Origin: Pseudopedobacter sp044361595
GTDB lineage: Bacteria > Bacteroidota > Bacteroidia > Sphingobacteriales > Sphingobacteriaceae
Reading direction: 5' to 3'
Length of the DNA stretch: 64,000 nucleotides
Assembly (NCBI GenBank): GCA_044361595.1
Contig: JBIKIN010000021.1
Location: 1-64,000, forward strand
Shown: positions 1 through 8,110 of the stretch, one piece after another
Layout of the letters: each line of letters begins with the position of its first letter
Numbering within the stretch: the first letter of the stretch is position 1
The notes under the pieces: model-generated
What the model was told of the DNA's origin: nothing
Database searches by the model: none
What the model saw: only the letters and a program-made list of their open reading frames with translations
Program-made: the position numbers and the translations under genes

Positions 1-124
1 ACTTCAAACCAGCTTGCGACTTGCTAATTCTTCCAGGCGTTGACCCAGCGAATAAGGGACTTGCACCCTCTGGGATTCTTTAATTTTTACATTTAAAAAA
101 CTATATTTACCATTCAAGGCGCAC
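1..124 (-). mobile_element. 5' end of a group II intron (partial, runs off the left edge)
   Basis: Read on the minus strand, the segment starting at 124 begins GTGCGCC, matching the group II intron 5' consensus GUGYG. It continues into a domain I-like stretch around 30-72 that contains GGGTGCAAGTCCC, a motif type I associate with bacterial group II introns. The proposed 5' splice point (124/125) coincides with the place where homology between the two flanking repeats (125-208 and 990-1073) begins, as expected if the intron inserted into one repeat copy. The reverse transcriptase ORF and domains V/VI would lie outside the window. The assignment rests on motif memory, not on a fold or search. 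Confidence 0.55.
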
Positions 125-208
125 ACCGCAAATTTGTTCAAAAATGGCTGACGGTGGTTTAAGTATGTTTTCTGCTCTTTTATTTAAGTTAGTGCGGGCT
201 GAAAATGG
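125..208 (+). repeat. Imperfect direct repeat, left copy, flanking the toxin-antitoxin pair
   Basis: Positions 125-208 align without gaps to 990-1073, with roughly four fifths of bases identical. Shared blocks include ACCGCAAATTTG, CAAAAATGGC, GTTTTCTGCT and GGCTGAAAAT. The two copies bracket exactly one gene pair, so the unit looks like a cassette. The left copy is interrupted at its outer edge by the intron end. Confidence 0.75.
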
Positions 209-319
209 TTTTGCATTAACGCCATTTCTGTACAAACTTGCAAAACGTTATATGCCATATTAGCCGAACGCAATTGAAAAGAACTCATATCGAATTGTTT
301 CACTTTAGGTAAACTTTTA

Positions 320-327
320 TATCTTTG
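320..327 (+). promoter_or_regulatory. Candidate -7 promoter box of the toxin-antitoxin operon
   Basis: TATCTTTG matches the Bacteroidota -7 consensus TAnnTTTG, with a TTG at 295-297 about 22 bases upstream as a possible -33 element. If used, transcription would begin almost at the GTG start at 332. The mRNA would then be nearly leaderless, or translation would start further downstream. Confidence 0.35.
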
Positions 328-331
328 TTTT

Positions 332-679
332 GTGGAACAAAATCAGAAACATAGGAAGATCATCTTTTACAAGAATTACTTTCAGGACTTTTTTGAAAAG
401 CAATCCAAAAAGGTAAAAGCTAAAATTGTTTGGACTTTCGAATTGATTGAAGATTTGCAAAGAGTTCCCGAAACTTATCTTAAACATCTGGAAAATACAG
501 AAGGACTTTATGAAATCAGAGTCCAAACTGGCAACGACATCTTTAGGGTGTTTTGTTTCTTCGACAAGGGTAAACTAATTGTTTTGGCTCATGGTTTTCA
601 AAAGAAAACGCAAAAGACCCCAAAGAAGGAAATCGAACAGGCACTTAAAATAAAAGCAGAATATGAAAGCGAAAAATAG
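332..679 (+). CDS. RelE/HigB-like toxin of a type II toxin-antitoxin system
   Basis: This 115-residue basic protein has the pattern of the Gp49/HigB branch of the RelE superfamily: an early 'FYKNYFQDFF' segment, a long helix, then 'GLYEIRV' and 'IFRVFCFF' strands followed by 'VLAHGFQKKTQKTP'. Family members are mRNA interferases, often ribosome-dependent. The start is GTG; no suitable in-frame ATG is seen close by. The stop overlaps the antitoxin ORF by 17 bases, and toxin-before-antitoxin order is typical of higBA. The pair is bracketed by direct repeats, suggesting recent acquisition. Toxin class is inferred from sequence pattern, not tested. Confidence 0.85.
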   Translation: MEQNQKHRKIIFYKNYFQDFFEKQSKKVKAKIVWTFELIEDLQRVPETYLKHLENTEGLYEIRVQTGNDIFRVFCFFDKGKLIVLAHGFQKKTQKTPKKEIEQALKIKAEYESEK

Positions 680-968
680 TATTATGACTCTTGAAGAGTT
701 TAAAGAAAAAAACTACGGAAAACGTGGCAATACCGAACGTGACGAACTTGAAGCGGGCTATGAAAATTTCAAAATCGGGGCCTTAATTCATGACACTCGA
801 CTTGAAATGGGAATGACTCAGGAACAACTTGCAGAAAAAGTAGGAACGACCAAATCTTATATTTCAAAAATTGAAAACAATATAAAAGAAGCTCGTATTT
901 CGACACTTCAAAAAATCGTTAAACTTGGTTTTGGTGGGCAATTAGAGCTTTCAATTAAACTGCACTAA
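663..968 (+). CDS. XRE-family antitoxin (HigA-like)
   Basis: A 101-residue protein with an N-terminal acidic segment ('ERDELEAGYENF') and a Cro/C1-type helix-turn-helix at about residues 40-95 ('MTQEQLAEKVGTTKSYISKIE'). It should neutralise the preceding toxin and repress the shared promoter, as HigA proteins do. The start at 663 overlaps the toxin gene; an ATG at 684, just after the toxin stop, is an alternative. The gene ends 21 bases before the right-hand direct repeat. Confidence 0.87.
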   Translation: MKAKNSIMTLEEFKEKNYGKRGNTERDELEAGYENFKIGALIHDTRLEMGMTQEQLAEKVGTTKSYISKIENNIKEARISTLQKIVKLGFGGQLELSIKLH

Positions 969-989
969 GAAAAAGAAAAACGCCCTGTA

Positions 990-1073
990 ACCGCAAATTT
1001 GCACAAAAATGGCCCACATGTGTTTAAGTAAGTTTTCTGCTTTTTTAATTAATTTAGTACTGGCTGAAAATAT
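990..1073 (+). repeat. Imperfect direct repeat, right copy
   Basis: This is the partner of 125-208. The rest of the 969-1263 gap is AT-rich and holds no ORF I can support. It must contain the promoter of the DUF2652 gene, but no clear box was identified. Confidence 0.75.
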
Positions 1074-1263
1074 GTAAGCTTCCCCAAATTAAGACCAATC
1101 AAAAGTAAAGTTTGCGCAAAACCAGCATTAATTGAGCGTTTTTTAATCGCCCTATACTTTCATTTAAGACAACAGTAATTTTCTTTACAGTTTAAAAAAA
1201 ATAATTTTTGGCATTAATTTTATACATAAGAGTTAATAACGTATTACATTCTTAAAACAATAA

Positions 1264-1890
1264 ATGGTCAACAATATTAAGCATTCAGTCTTTTTTTGCA
1301 TTCCGGATTTAACAGGATTTACAAAGTTTATGACAACCGCCGACTCTGATTTTGCACACAGGGTTATTTCTAACATTCTTAATAAATTGGTGGCTAGCAA
1401 TATTTTAGAAATGAATGTGGCCGAAATTGAAGGTGATGCTGTTTTCTTTTATAGAACAGGCCGTTTACCTGCTATTAGCAAAGTTGCTAAACAGTGTAAG
1501 CTGCTTTTTCAAGTTTTTAATAACGTAATAGATTCTTACGAGCAATCTGAACCAGAAAACTATCAAAAGTATTTATCTAAAAATCAGCTAGGGTTAAAGA
1601 TTGTAATACACCATGGTAAAACAACATTTTCAAAAATAAATGGTAAAATTAAGTTATTGGGCGAAGACGTAATTCTAGTTCATAAACTATTAAAAAACAG
1701 CATTGATATCCCATGTTATATTTTACTAACCAACAGTTACATTGATAAAATTAAAACCAAAAAAATTGTTAAAAACTGGTTTAATTGGGAAAAGTTAAAA
1801 AATGGCAAAGATAAGTACGACCATTTTGGCACTACCTATTACTCATTTATTCCACTTCCAGATTGTAATATCAACGAAATAAAAAAGTAA
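1264..1890 (+). CDS. DUF2652 protein, class III nucleotidyl cyclase-like
   Basis: This 208-residue soluble protein resembles the DUF2652 family, which has a class III cyclase-like fold. 'IPDLTGFTKF' (Asp15) sits where cyclases carry the first metal-binding Asp in 'D(I/L)xGFT', and 'EIEGDAVFFY' (Asp58) matches the second metal-binding position ('xGDxxxF'). A later 'LKIVIHHGKT' resembles the dimer-arm 'xRIGIHxG' segment. Both metal aspartates are retained, so catalysis is possible, but no family member's product is known to me. The gene converges on the HD/PycTM gene with an intergenic gap of only 17 bases. That makes a nucleotide-signalling link attractive but unproven, since the two are not co-transcribed. 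Confidence 0.7.
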   Translation: MVNNIKHSVFFCIPDLTGFTKFMTTADSDFAHRVISNILNKLVASNILEMNVAEIEGDAVFFYRTGRLPAISKVAKQCKLLFQVFNNVIDSYEQSEPENYQKYLSKNQLGLKIVIHHGKTTFSKINGKIKLLGEDVILVHKLLKNSIDIPCYILLTNSYIDKIKTKKIVKNWFNWEKLKNGKDKYDHFGTTYYSFIPLPDCNINEIKK

Positions 1891-1907
1891 AGTTCTTGTT
1901 AGTATTA

Positions 1908-3101
1908 TTAATAAGAATAAATAGTAATTCCTATAAAACCTATCACACACAACAGCAGGCCAGCCATAAATATATTATAGGACCATTTCAGTAATTTGTA
2001 CTTCTTAACCAATACACCTCCTAAATTGTAAATATCTACCGTCATGCTATCATAAAGTTCGTCTTTCTTTTCTTTAAGCGCTCTAATATGATCTACAAAT
2101 TCTTTAATTTTTAGTTGCGCAAAATTACCAAAAAACAAAACGCTACTTTCTTTTCTTTCTATTTCGTATTTCTCTTTAGAGGTTACATTTGGCCTTGCAG
2201 ATAGAACTGCAAAAGTTACAGATATTAAGCTACTCACAACTAATAATAACATGGGGAATACAAACCTTACATGGCGTAATCCTTCAGAATCGCCAAAGGT
2301 AAAACCAGAACCAAAAAGTGTGATAATTACCGATACCACAATGGTATTAATACTAATCATAATGTTTGCCTTTTGATCGGCCATAGAACTTAACTCCATG
2401 TGATAATTATATACCGAACGGTACAAGGTTTCAATTCCCCTACCCTCTTTATTAGTCTTCGCTTTTGCAGATTCTGTCTTTAAGTGTACTTTAAACTGGT
2501 CGGTTTTGGCTATATCTACTGCAACTCTTTGATCGATAATATTACGTTCTCTTCTTTTGCCGTATTTTTTTTCAGCAACTTCTGTTTTAAATGTTTTTTG
2601 AGTAATAAAGTTATATTGTAGTTCTGCCCACTCTAAATCAGTAAAAGCTTTTTTATTGATTATTTCCCATTCACATTTAAGAAGCTCGGCCCTATGGGTA
2701 AAATTTTTCTTACCAATGTTAGAAAAATCAGCATCGTGTAAGATTTCTTCTAATATATTTTCCTTTTCTGCTAAATAAACGGTACTTAAAATCAGTTTAG
2801 ATATTTTATCAAACCTACCTTTATTAATATCCTTTTTAAAATATGCTCTAGCTATCTCTACGCTTTCTTTCTCGTGGTCTTGGCTCGAAACAATATACCC
2901 AGTGTCATGAAACCAAGCTGCAATTATTAAGTTTTCTTTGTCTACTTCATCTAAATCATATTCTTTAGAAATTTCTTTAACAGCATTTACCGTTAACTCG
3001 GTATGGTTAAAATTATGATAAACGCAATGCTTAGGTAGTTTTTCTTTAAATAAATCGAAAACAAATTCTTGAATATGTTCCTCAGAAAAGTTATAACTCA
3101 T
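1908..3101 (-). CDS. HD-domain protein with Pycsar-type membrane effector domain (DUF5706)
   Basis: This 397-residue protein has two parts. Residues about 25-200 form an HD phosphohydrolase domain: His33, His65-Asp66 in 'WFHDTGY', His76 and a later 'LHDADFSNIG'. Residues about 230-397 carry the Pycsar effector domain seen in PycTM proteins, with 'MELSSMADQKANIMISINT' followed by hydrophobic spans near 245-270, 275-300 and at the C-terminus. PycTM effectors respond to cCMP or cUMP by disrupting the membrane. HD fusions of this type are widespread in Bacteroidota, and whether they are defensive is uncertain. The DUF2652 gene is the convergent neighbour. Confidence 0.8.
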   Translation of the reverse strand: MSYNFSEEHIQEFVFDLFKEKLPKHCVYHNFNHTELTVNAVKEISKEYDLDEVDKENLIIAAWFHDTGYIVSSQDHEKESVEIARAYFKKDINKGRFDKISKLILSTVYLAEKENILEEILHDADFSNIGKKNFTHRAELLKCEWEIINKKAFTDLEWAELQYNFITQKTFKTEVAEKKYGKRRERNIIDQRVAVDIAKTDQFKVHLKTESAKAKTNKEGRGIETLYRSVYNYHMELSSMADQKANIMISINTIVVSVIITLFGSGFTFGDSEGLRHVRFVFPMLLLVVSSLISVTFAVLSARPNVTSKEKYEIERKESSVLFFGNFAQLKIKEFVDHIRALKEKKDELYDSMTVDIYNLGGVLVKKYKLLKWSYNIFMAGLLLCVIGFIGITIYSY

Positions 3102-3196
3102 ACTTTGATATTTTGGTGTTAAGAAAAAAAATTAACCTAAAACTAATGGTATAGCTTTTGATTAGTAGACCATACATATCAAATTTAAATCCAAAA

Positions 3197-4090
3197 ATGT
3201 ATAGGATGTTACTTTATTTCGTGGTTATCGCATTCGCGTCTTGCAATAGATCTGTAAAAACAGATGAAAGTAGAGTTATCTATAAAGAGACCAAAGACTA
3301 CGAAGTTTTTGAAATGCCTAATGAATTAAAAGAAATTTCTGGTATAAACTTTATAAACGATAGTACTATTGCCGCAATAGAAGACGAAACGGGTACACTC
3401 TATTTTTACAACATCATTGAGAAAAAAATTATTCGCAAAGAAACCTTTGCTAAAGACAGCGATTATGAAGACATTACCAGAAATGGCAATACTTTATATA
3501 TTGTAGAAAGCAATGGAAACATTTACGAAATAGCCGATTTTAATGCTCCAAAACTTTTGGTTAACATGTATGAAACTAAGCTAAAAGGCAAAAACGATAT
3601 TGAAGGAATATGTTATGATGCTAGCTCTCAATCTTTATTACTATCTGTAAAAGAAATAAACTTAGGTAAAGATAAAGACGATATGGAAAATAAAAATATC
3701 TATAAATTTGATTTAAAAACAAAATTATTAGATCCAAAACCTGTTTATAAGATTAATTTACAAGCCATCGAAGATTTTTTTGCTGGAAACAAAGTTGAAG
3801 AAGCTTCAAAAAAATTCTTAAAAGCAATTGGAAACAAAAATCTAAACGAAGTATTTAAAACATCTTCCATCGCCTTCCATCCAATAACTAAAGAGCTATA
3901 TGTGCTATCGTCTATCAATAAAATAATATTGGTAATTGATGGAGCTGGTGGTATAAAAAAAATTATTCCACTAAATGGCTCGTTCTTTTCTCAGCCAGAG
4001 GGTATTGCTTTTGATAGCAAAGGAATGCTGTACATATCTAATGAAGGGAAAAAAAATCCGGGAAATATTATAAAAGTAACTGAAAAATAA
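3197..4090 (+). CDS. SdiA-regulated-domain lipoprotein
   Basis: From the ATG at 3197 the protein starts with a short hydrophobic stretch ending 'FASC', a lipoprotein signal. An in-frame TTG at 3158 would add 13 residues before the signal and is less likely. The mature part has repeated beta-propeller-like strands ('LKEISGINFINDSTIAAIED', 'YEDITRNGNTLYIVES', 'FSQPEGIAFDSKGMLYISNE') typical of the SdiA-regulated/YjiK family. Family function is poorly defined. The stop codon overlaps the next start by one base (TAATG), so the two lipoprotein genes are probably translationally coupled. Confidence 0.75.
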   Translation: MYRMLLYFVVIAFASCNRSVKTDESRVIYKETKDYEVFEMPNELKEISGINFINDSTIAAIEDETGTLYFYNIIEKKIIRKETFAKDSDYEDITRNGNTLYIVESNGNIYEIADFNAPKLLVNMYETKLKGKNDIEGICYDASSQSLLLSVKEINLGKDKDDMENKNIYKFDLKTKLLDPKPVYKINLQAIEDFFAGNKVEEASKKFLKAIGNKNLNEVFKTSSIAFHPITKELYVLSSINKIILVIDGAGGIKKIIPLNGSFFSQPEGIAFDSKGMLYISNEGKKNPGNIIKVTEK

Positions 4091-7000
4091 TGAGAATAAA
4101 ATTTTACCAAACCATTTCTTTAAGCATAATAGCCTTATTTTTATTCTCCTGCACTACCTACAAACCTTTTTACGCAAAGTCTCAGCAAGATTGGAAAAAG
4201 TCTAACCCCGATAGTTTAAAATTAGAATATACCGTTTTTTTAGTTGGCGATGTTGGTAAACCTGATTTGAATAAACAAGAGCCAACATTAAAATTATTAG
4301 AAAAACAACTTTACCATATAGAACCCACAAAAAAAGAATTAAATACAGATTCTTCTACAAACCATAAATCTTCAGAAAAAGACGCTATTATTTTCTTAGG
4401 CGATAATATTTATGATTACGGTATGCCAAAACCAGATGCTCCCGATAGAGCTTTAAAAGAAAAATACTTGCTTGAGCAAATGAACATTGTGAAAAATTTT
4501 GCTGGCAAAAAAATCTTTATTCCAGGCAATCACGATTGGAATAAAAGCCGTTATGGAGGCTTAGAAACCCTAAAAAGACAAGAAAAATTTGTAGAAAATT
4601 ATTTAGATAGTACCAATGTTTTTTTACCTTCTAATGGTTGCGCAGGGCCTGTAGAAGTTCAAATGAATGGCAATTTGGTTATTATAGCAATAGACAGCGA
4701 GTGGTGGCTAACAAATAATACCAGATCTAACAGGTACGAGCAAGGCTGCACTGCCCTAACAGAAGATCAAGTTATTGCACAAGTAAACGATATTTTGTTG
4801 AGGAATAAAGGTAAAAACATTGTATTTACAGAGCATCATCCACTATTTACTAACGGAAAACACGGAGGTTATTTTACACTTAGAGACTATTTCTTCCCGC
4901 TAACTTTAGTAAAAGATAATCTTTACATACCGCTACCTATTATTGGCTCAATTTATCCATTATTACGTCAGTACGGTTTGTCTCCACAGGATGTGTCTAA
5001 TAAAAAATATCAATCGTTAAAAAACAGGCTATTAGCCGTGTTTGATAAATACGATAACATCGTGATGGCAACTGGGCATGAGCATGCTTTGCAACTAACC
5101 AAATACAAAAAACTTAACCATATTATTAGCGGTGCTGGAAGTAAAAAGAGTGCCTTATTTAAAGGTAATGGCGCACTGTTTGGTTATGGAACCAAAGGTT
5201 TTGCTAAACTAAATTACTACAATAATGGGCAATGTTGGGTAGAGTTTTGGGCGCCAGAGAAAGACGGAGAAACAGGTAATTTGGTATTTAGAGCGCCTCT
5301 ATATTCTTTACCTGCAAACAAAAAAACAATGTTAGCAGAGGATAAAATAAACTATTCTGACTCTACAAAATACATAGCCGTAGGCGAAAGATATGAAGCA
5401 TCTGGCACTAAAAGACTACTTTTTGGCGAGCATTACCGTACAGTTTGGGCAACTCCGGTAACTATTCCATATTTAGATTTAACATCTTTTGCAGGCGGTT
5501 TAACGCCTTTGCAACTAGGCGGTGGTAACCAAACAATATCATTAAGACTGGAAGGGAAAAATAAAATTCAGTACCAATTTAGAACTGTAGATAAAGATCC
5601 TGGGGCATTACTGCCCGATGGTTTTAAAGCTACCTTTGCTGATGACTTTGTACAAGATCAAATATCATCTGCACACCCATTTGGGGCATTAGCAATTCCA
5701 GATATGGCATCAGCAATTGGTGTTTTCCATACCAATCCAAAATTGGTATACATGCCTTATTCTAATCTATTAGGTCCGTATATACAAGAAGTGGGTGGAA
5801 GAATCGGAATTATTGAGGTTAGACCAGACGAGGATTTATCGGCTTTTAAAGAATTTGGATATACCAAAAATGCAGTAAGTACAGAAACCATGTACGAAAA
5901 ATTGCAAGAAGATAACGACAACAGCGTAGACCAAAAAAGCTTTTTAACTGCCAGATTATTTGATATTTTAATTGGCGATTGGGACCGCCATGCAGACCAA
6001 TGGCGTTGGGCCGAGTTTGAGAAGAAAAGTAAAGGTGAATTGTATAAACCTATACCACGAGACCGCGACCAAGTATTTACAAAATTTGATGGGGTTTTTC
6101 CAAAATTAGCAACTATAGCTATACCAGATATTCAGAATTTTGGTTCTACAGTAGAAAATCCAGAAGAATTATCTATAGCTGCCAGAAATTTAGACCGTAA
6201 TTTAATTAACGAACTATCGTTGGCAGATTGGCTAGCAATTGCCAATAAAATGAAAACACAATTAACAGATGCGGTAATAGAAAAATCGGTAAGGAGAATG
6301 CCTAAAGAAGCTTTCGCTTTATCGGGACAGGAGATTATCGATAAACTAAAATCAAGAAGAAATCAGTTAGATACCATTGCTCTAAAATATTACGAAGTTT
6401 TAGCCAAAAGCGTAACTATCAGCGGAAGCGATAAATACGAATATGCCGAAATTATTAGGCAAAAAGATAGTACGCTAGTTACCATTTACAAAACCAAAAA
6501 AGAAGGCGATATAGAAAAAGTGGTTTACAAACGTACTTTTGACAATAAATTAACCAGAGACATTAATTTTTATCTGCTAGATGGAAAAGATAGCTTGGTA
6601 GTTAAAGGAGAATCAGACTTACCTATAAGATTAACCGTTGTTGGTGGCGATGGAAAAGACTTTTTAGCCGATAGTGCCAAAAACGGGAAAATTAAAATTT
6701 TTGATACCCCAAATAACACCTTTGTTAGAGGCTGGCTAACATCGATAGAAAAATCTAATGGCACTTGGGTTAATCAATATTTAAAAGACAATTACAAATA
6801 CGATGTAAAGTCTACGCTACCCAATATAGATTTTAGGAATGGAAAAGATGGTTTATTGCTTGGCCTTGTTTATTCTGATAAAAGATATGGCTTTAGAAAA
6901 GACCCTTATAGTTTTGAGCAAAGATTATCACTCTTAAAATCTGTAGTAACTCCAGGTTTTTTTGGTAAATACCGAGCTAGAGTTTACTCGCTTTTTGCTC

Positions 7001-7836
7001 ATAAGTACGATTTAAAGATTGAAGCAGATTATTCCGCTCCGGCTTATTTATTCAACTTTTATGGCATTGGTAATAACACAGCCAACATCAATAACGACCC
7101 TAATTTTTACCGTATAAAATCACAAACTTATAGTGCTGCTTTTTATGTAAACAGAGAGGTAAACAAGCATATTAATTTTGGTGTAGGGCCGGGTTATAAT
7201 TTTTATAAAATCTTAAACTACTCTGAGCCTAATTTTTTAGATGGAGCTAATTTAAATTACAGCAAAACTAGCCAGTTTTTATCTGCCAGAGGTTATTTTA
7301 ATGTCAACGTAGTAGATAACCAAATTAATCCAAAAACAGGAATTAGGTTTTTAAACTCGGCTATTTATTATAGTGAAATTAACGGCGATAAAAACCGCTT
7401 TTTAAACTTAAACAGTACTTTTAGTTTTTATGCAACACCAAACGTATCTATACCGGTAACATTTGCACTTAAATTAGGCGCACAAACCAATATTGGTAGT
7501 TACAAGTTTTTCCAAGCAAATGCTATTGGTAATAACACAAATTTAAGAGGTTTTAGAAATCAGCGTTTTAGTGGTAAATCTGCTTATTATGCCAATACCG
7601 AGTTAAGGTTTCCGGTGTCTACATTTAGAAACTATTTCTTAACCGGCGACTTTGGCTTTTACACCTTTTACGATATTGGGAGGGTACAAAACTCGGTGTC
7701 CGAATCTAATATTTGGCATAGCAGCTACGGTCCAGGAATATGGTTTAATATGTATAATAAACTCATGCTATCTGTAGGTTATGGTATTTCTAACGAGAGT
7801 AAGTTGTTTTCTTTAAATGTTGGGTTTAATTTTTAG
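4090..7836 (+). CDS. Metallophosphatase - kinase-like motif - outer-membrane barrel lipoprotein
   Basis: This 1248-residue protein has a lipobox with Cys21. Residues about 45-390 form a calcineurin-like phosphoesterase domain with 'FLGDNIYDYG', 'IPGNHDW', 'TEHHPLF' and 'ATGHEHA'. Motif I reads Asp54-Val-Gly rather than Asp-x-His. A central segment carries 'GDWDRHADQW' (Asp632-Arg-His634) and 'PIPRDRDQ' (around Asp658), a layout reminiscent of CotH/HipA-type atypical kinases. The last ~300 residues are alternating strands ending '...LFSLNVGFNF', a BamA/TamA-like surface-antigen barrel. The protein is probably in the outer membrane. Substrate unknown. The kinase resemblance is my inference. Confidence 0.75.
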   Translation: MRIKFYQTISLSIIALFLFSCTTYKPFYAKSQQDWKKSNPDSLKLEYTVFLVGDVGKPDLNKQEPTLKLLEKQLYHIEPTKKELNTDSSTNHKSSEKDAIIFLGDNIYDYGMPKPDAPDRALKEKYLLEQMNIVKNFAGKKIFIPGNHDWNKSRYGGLETLKRQEKFVENYLDSTNVFLPSNGCAGPVEVQMNGNLVIIAIDSEWWLTNNTRSNRYEQGCTALTEDQVIAQVNDILLRNKGKNIVFTEHHPLFTNGKHGGYFTLRDYFFPLTLVKDNLYIPLPIIGSIYPLLRQYGLSPQDVSNKKYQSLKNRLLAVFDKYDNIVMATGHEHALQLTKYKKLNHIISGAGSKKSALFKGNGALFGYGTKGFAKLNYYNNGQCWVEFWAPEKDGETGNLVFRAPLYSLPANKKTMLAEDKINYSDSTKYIAVGERYEASGTKRLLFGEHYRTVWATPVTIPYLDLTSFAGGLTPLQLGGGNQTISLRLEGKNKIQYQFRTVDKDPGALLPDGFKATFADDFVQDQISSAHPFGALAIPDMASAIGVFHTNPKLVYMPYSNLLGPYIQEVGGRIGIIEVRPDEDLSAFKEFGYTKNAVSTETMYEKLQEDNDNSVDQKSFLTARLFDILIGDWDRHADQWRWAEFEKKSKGELYKPIPRDRDQVFTKFDGVFPKLATIAIPDIQNFGSTVENPEELSIAARNLDRNLINELSLADWLAIANKMKTQLTDAVIEKSVRRMPKEAFALSGQEIIDKLKSRRNQLDTIALKYYEVLAKSVTISGSDKYEYAEIIRQKDSTLVTIYKTKKEGDIEKVVYKRTFDNKLTRDINFYLLDGKDSLVVKGESDLPIRLTVVGGDGKDFLADSAKNGKIKIFDTPNNTFVRGWLTSIEKSNGTWVNQYLKDNYKYDVKSTLPNIDFRNGKDGLLLGLVYSDKRYGFRKDPYSFEQRLSLLKSVVTPGFFGKYRARVYSLFAHKYDLKIEADYSAPAYLFNFYGIGNNTANINNDPNFYRIKSQTYSAAFYVNREVNKHINFGVGPGYNFYKILNYSEPNFLDGANLNYSKTSQFLSARGYFNVNVVDNQINPKTGIRFLNSAIYYSEINGDKNRFLNLNSTFSFYATPNVSIPVTFALKLGAQTNIGSYKFFQANAIGNNTNLRGFRNQRFSGKSAYYANTELRFPVSTFRNYFLTGDFGFYTFYDIGRVQNSVSESNIWHSSYGPGIWFNMYNKLMLSVGYGISNESKLFSLNVGFNF

Positions 7837-7840
7837 TTGT

Positions 7841-7867
7841 GAGGGATTGTATTTTACTCAATCCTTC
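7841..7867 (+). terminator. Possible terminator hairpin after the large lipoprotein gene
   Basis: GAGGGATTG (7841-7849) pairs with CAATCCTTC (7859-7867) with one G-T wobble, right after the stop at 7836. The following sequence has only a weak T content, so this is a tentative terminator. Confidence 0.35.
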
Positions 7868-8016
7868 ATTCAAAACTCAATCATTAATTCACTCAATGTT
7901 CTAGCCCAAATTAAATCAGACTATTATTGATAAATACTGTGTAGCAATTACAGGAGTAAGATTTGACAGCGGAACGGATACGCTCCACAATCAGGTTGTA
8001 AAGGTTAATTCTCCGA

Positions 8017-8055
8017 TTTTGCAGATTAAATAACTTAGTTTGCAGTTTAATTTTG
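8017..8055 (+). promoter_or_regulatory. Direct-repeat regulatory element upstream of the lytS/lytTR pair
   Basis: TTTTGCAG (8017-8024) and GTTTGCAG (8038-8045) repeat with a 21-base offset, two helical turns. They are followed by TAATTTTG (8048-8055), which fits the -7 consensus TAnnTTTG. The same repeat with the same offset lies upstream of the serine hydrolase at 9858-9886. LytTR regulators bind direct repeats, so this is a plausible autoregulatory site. That is an inference. Confidence 0.5.
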
Positions 8056-8110
8056 CTACAAAGAAATAAACTGAGACTTTTGAGGTCATTAATTATTCCA
8101 TTTACTCATC

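Noticed and set aside
125..331. Repeat regions flanking the toxin-antitoxin pair considered as integron attC sites
   Set aside because: No clear GTTRRRY / RYYYAAC core pair could be found; the term cassette is used only descriptively.
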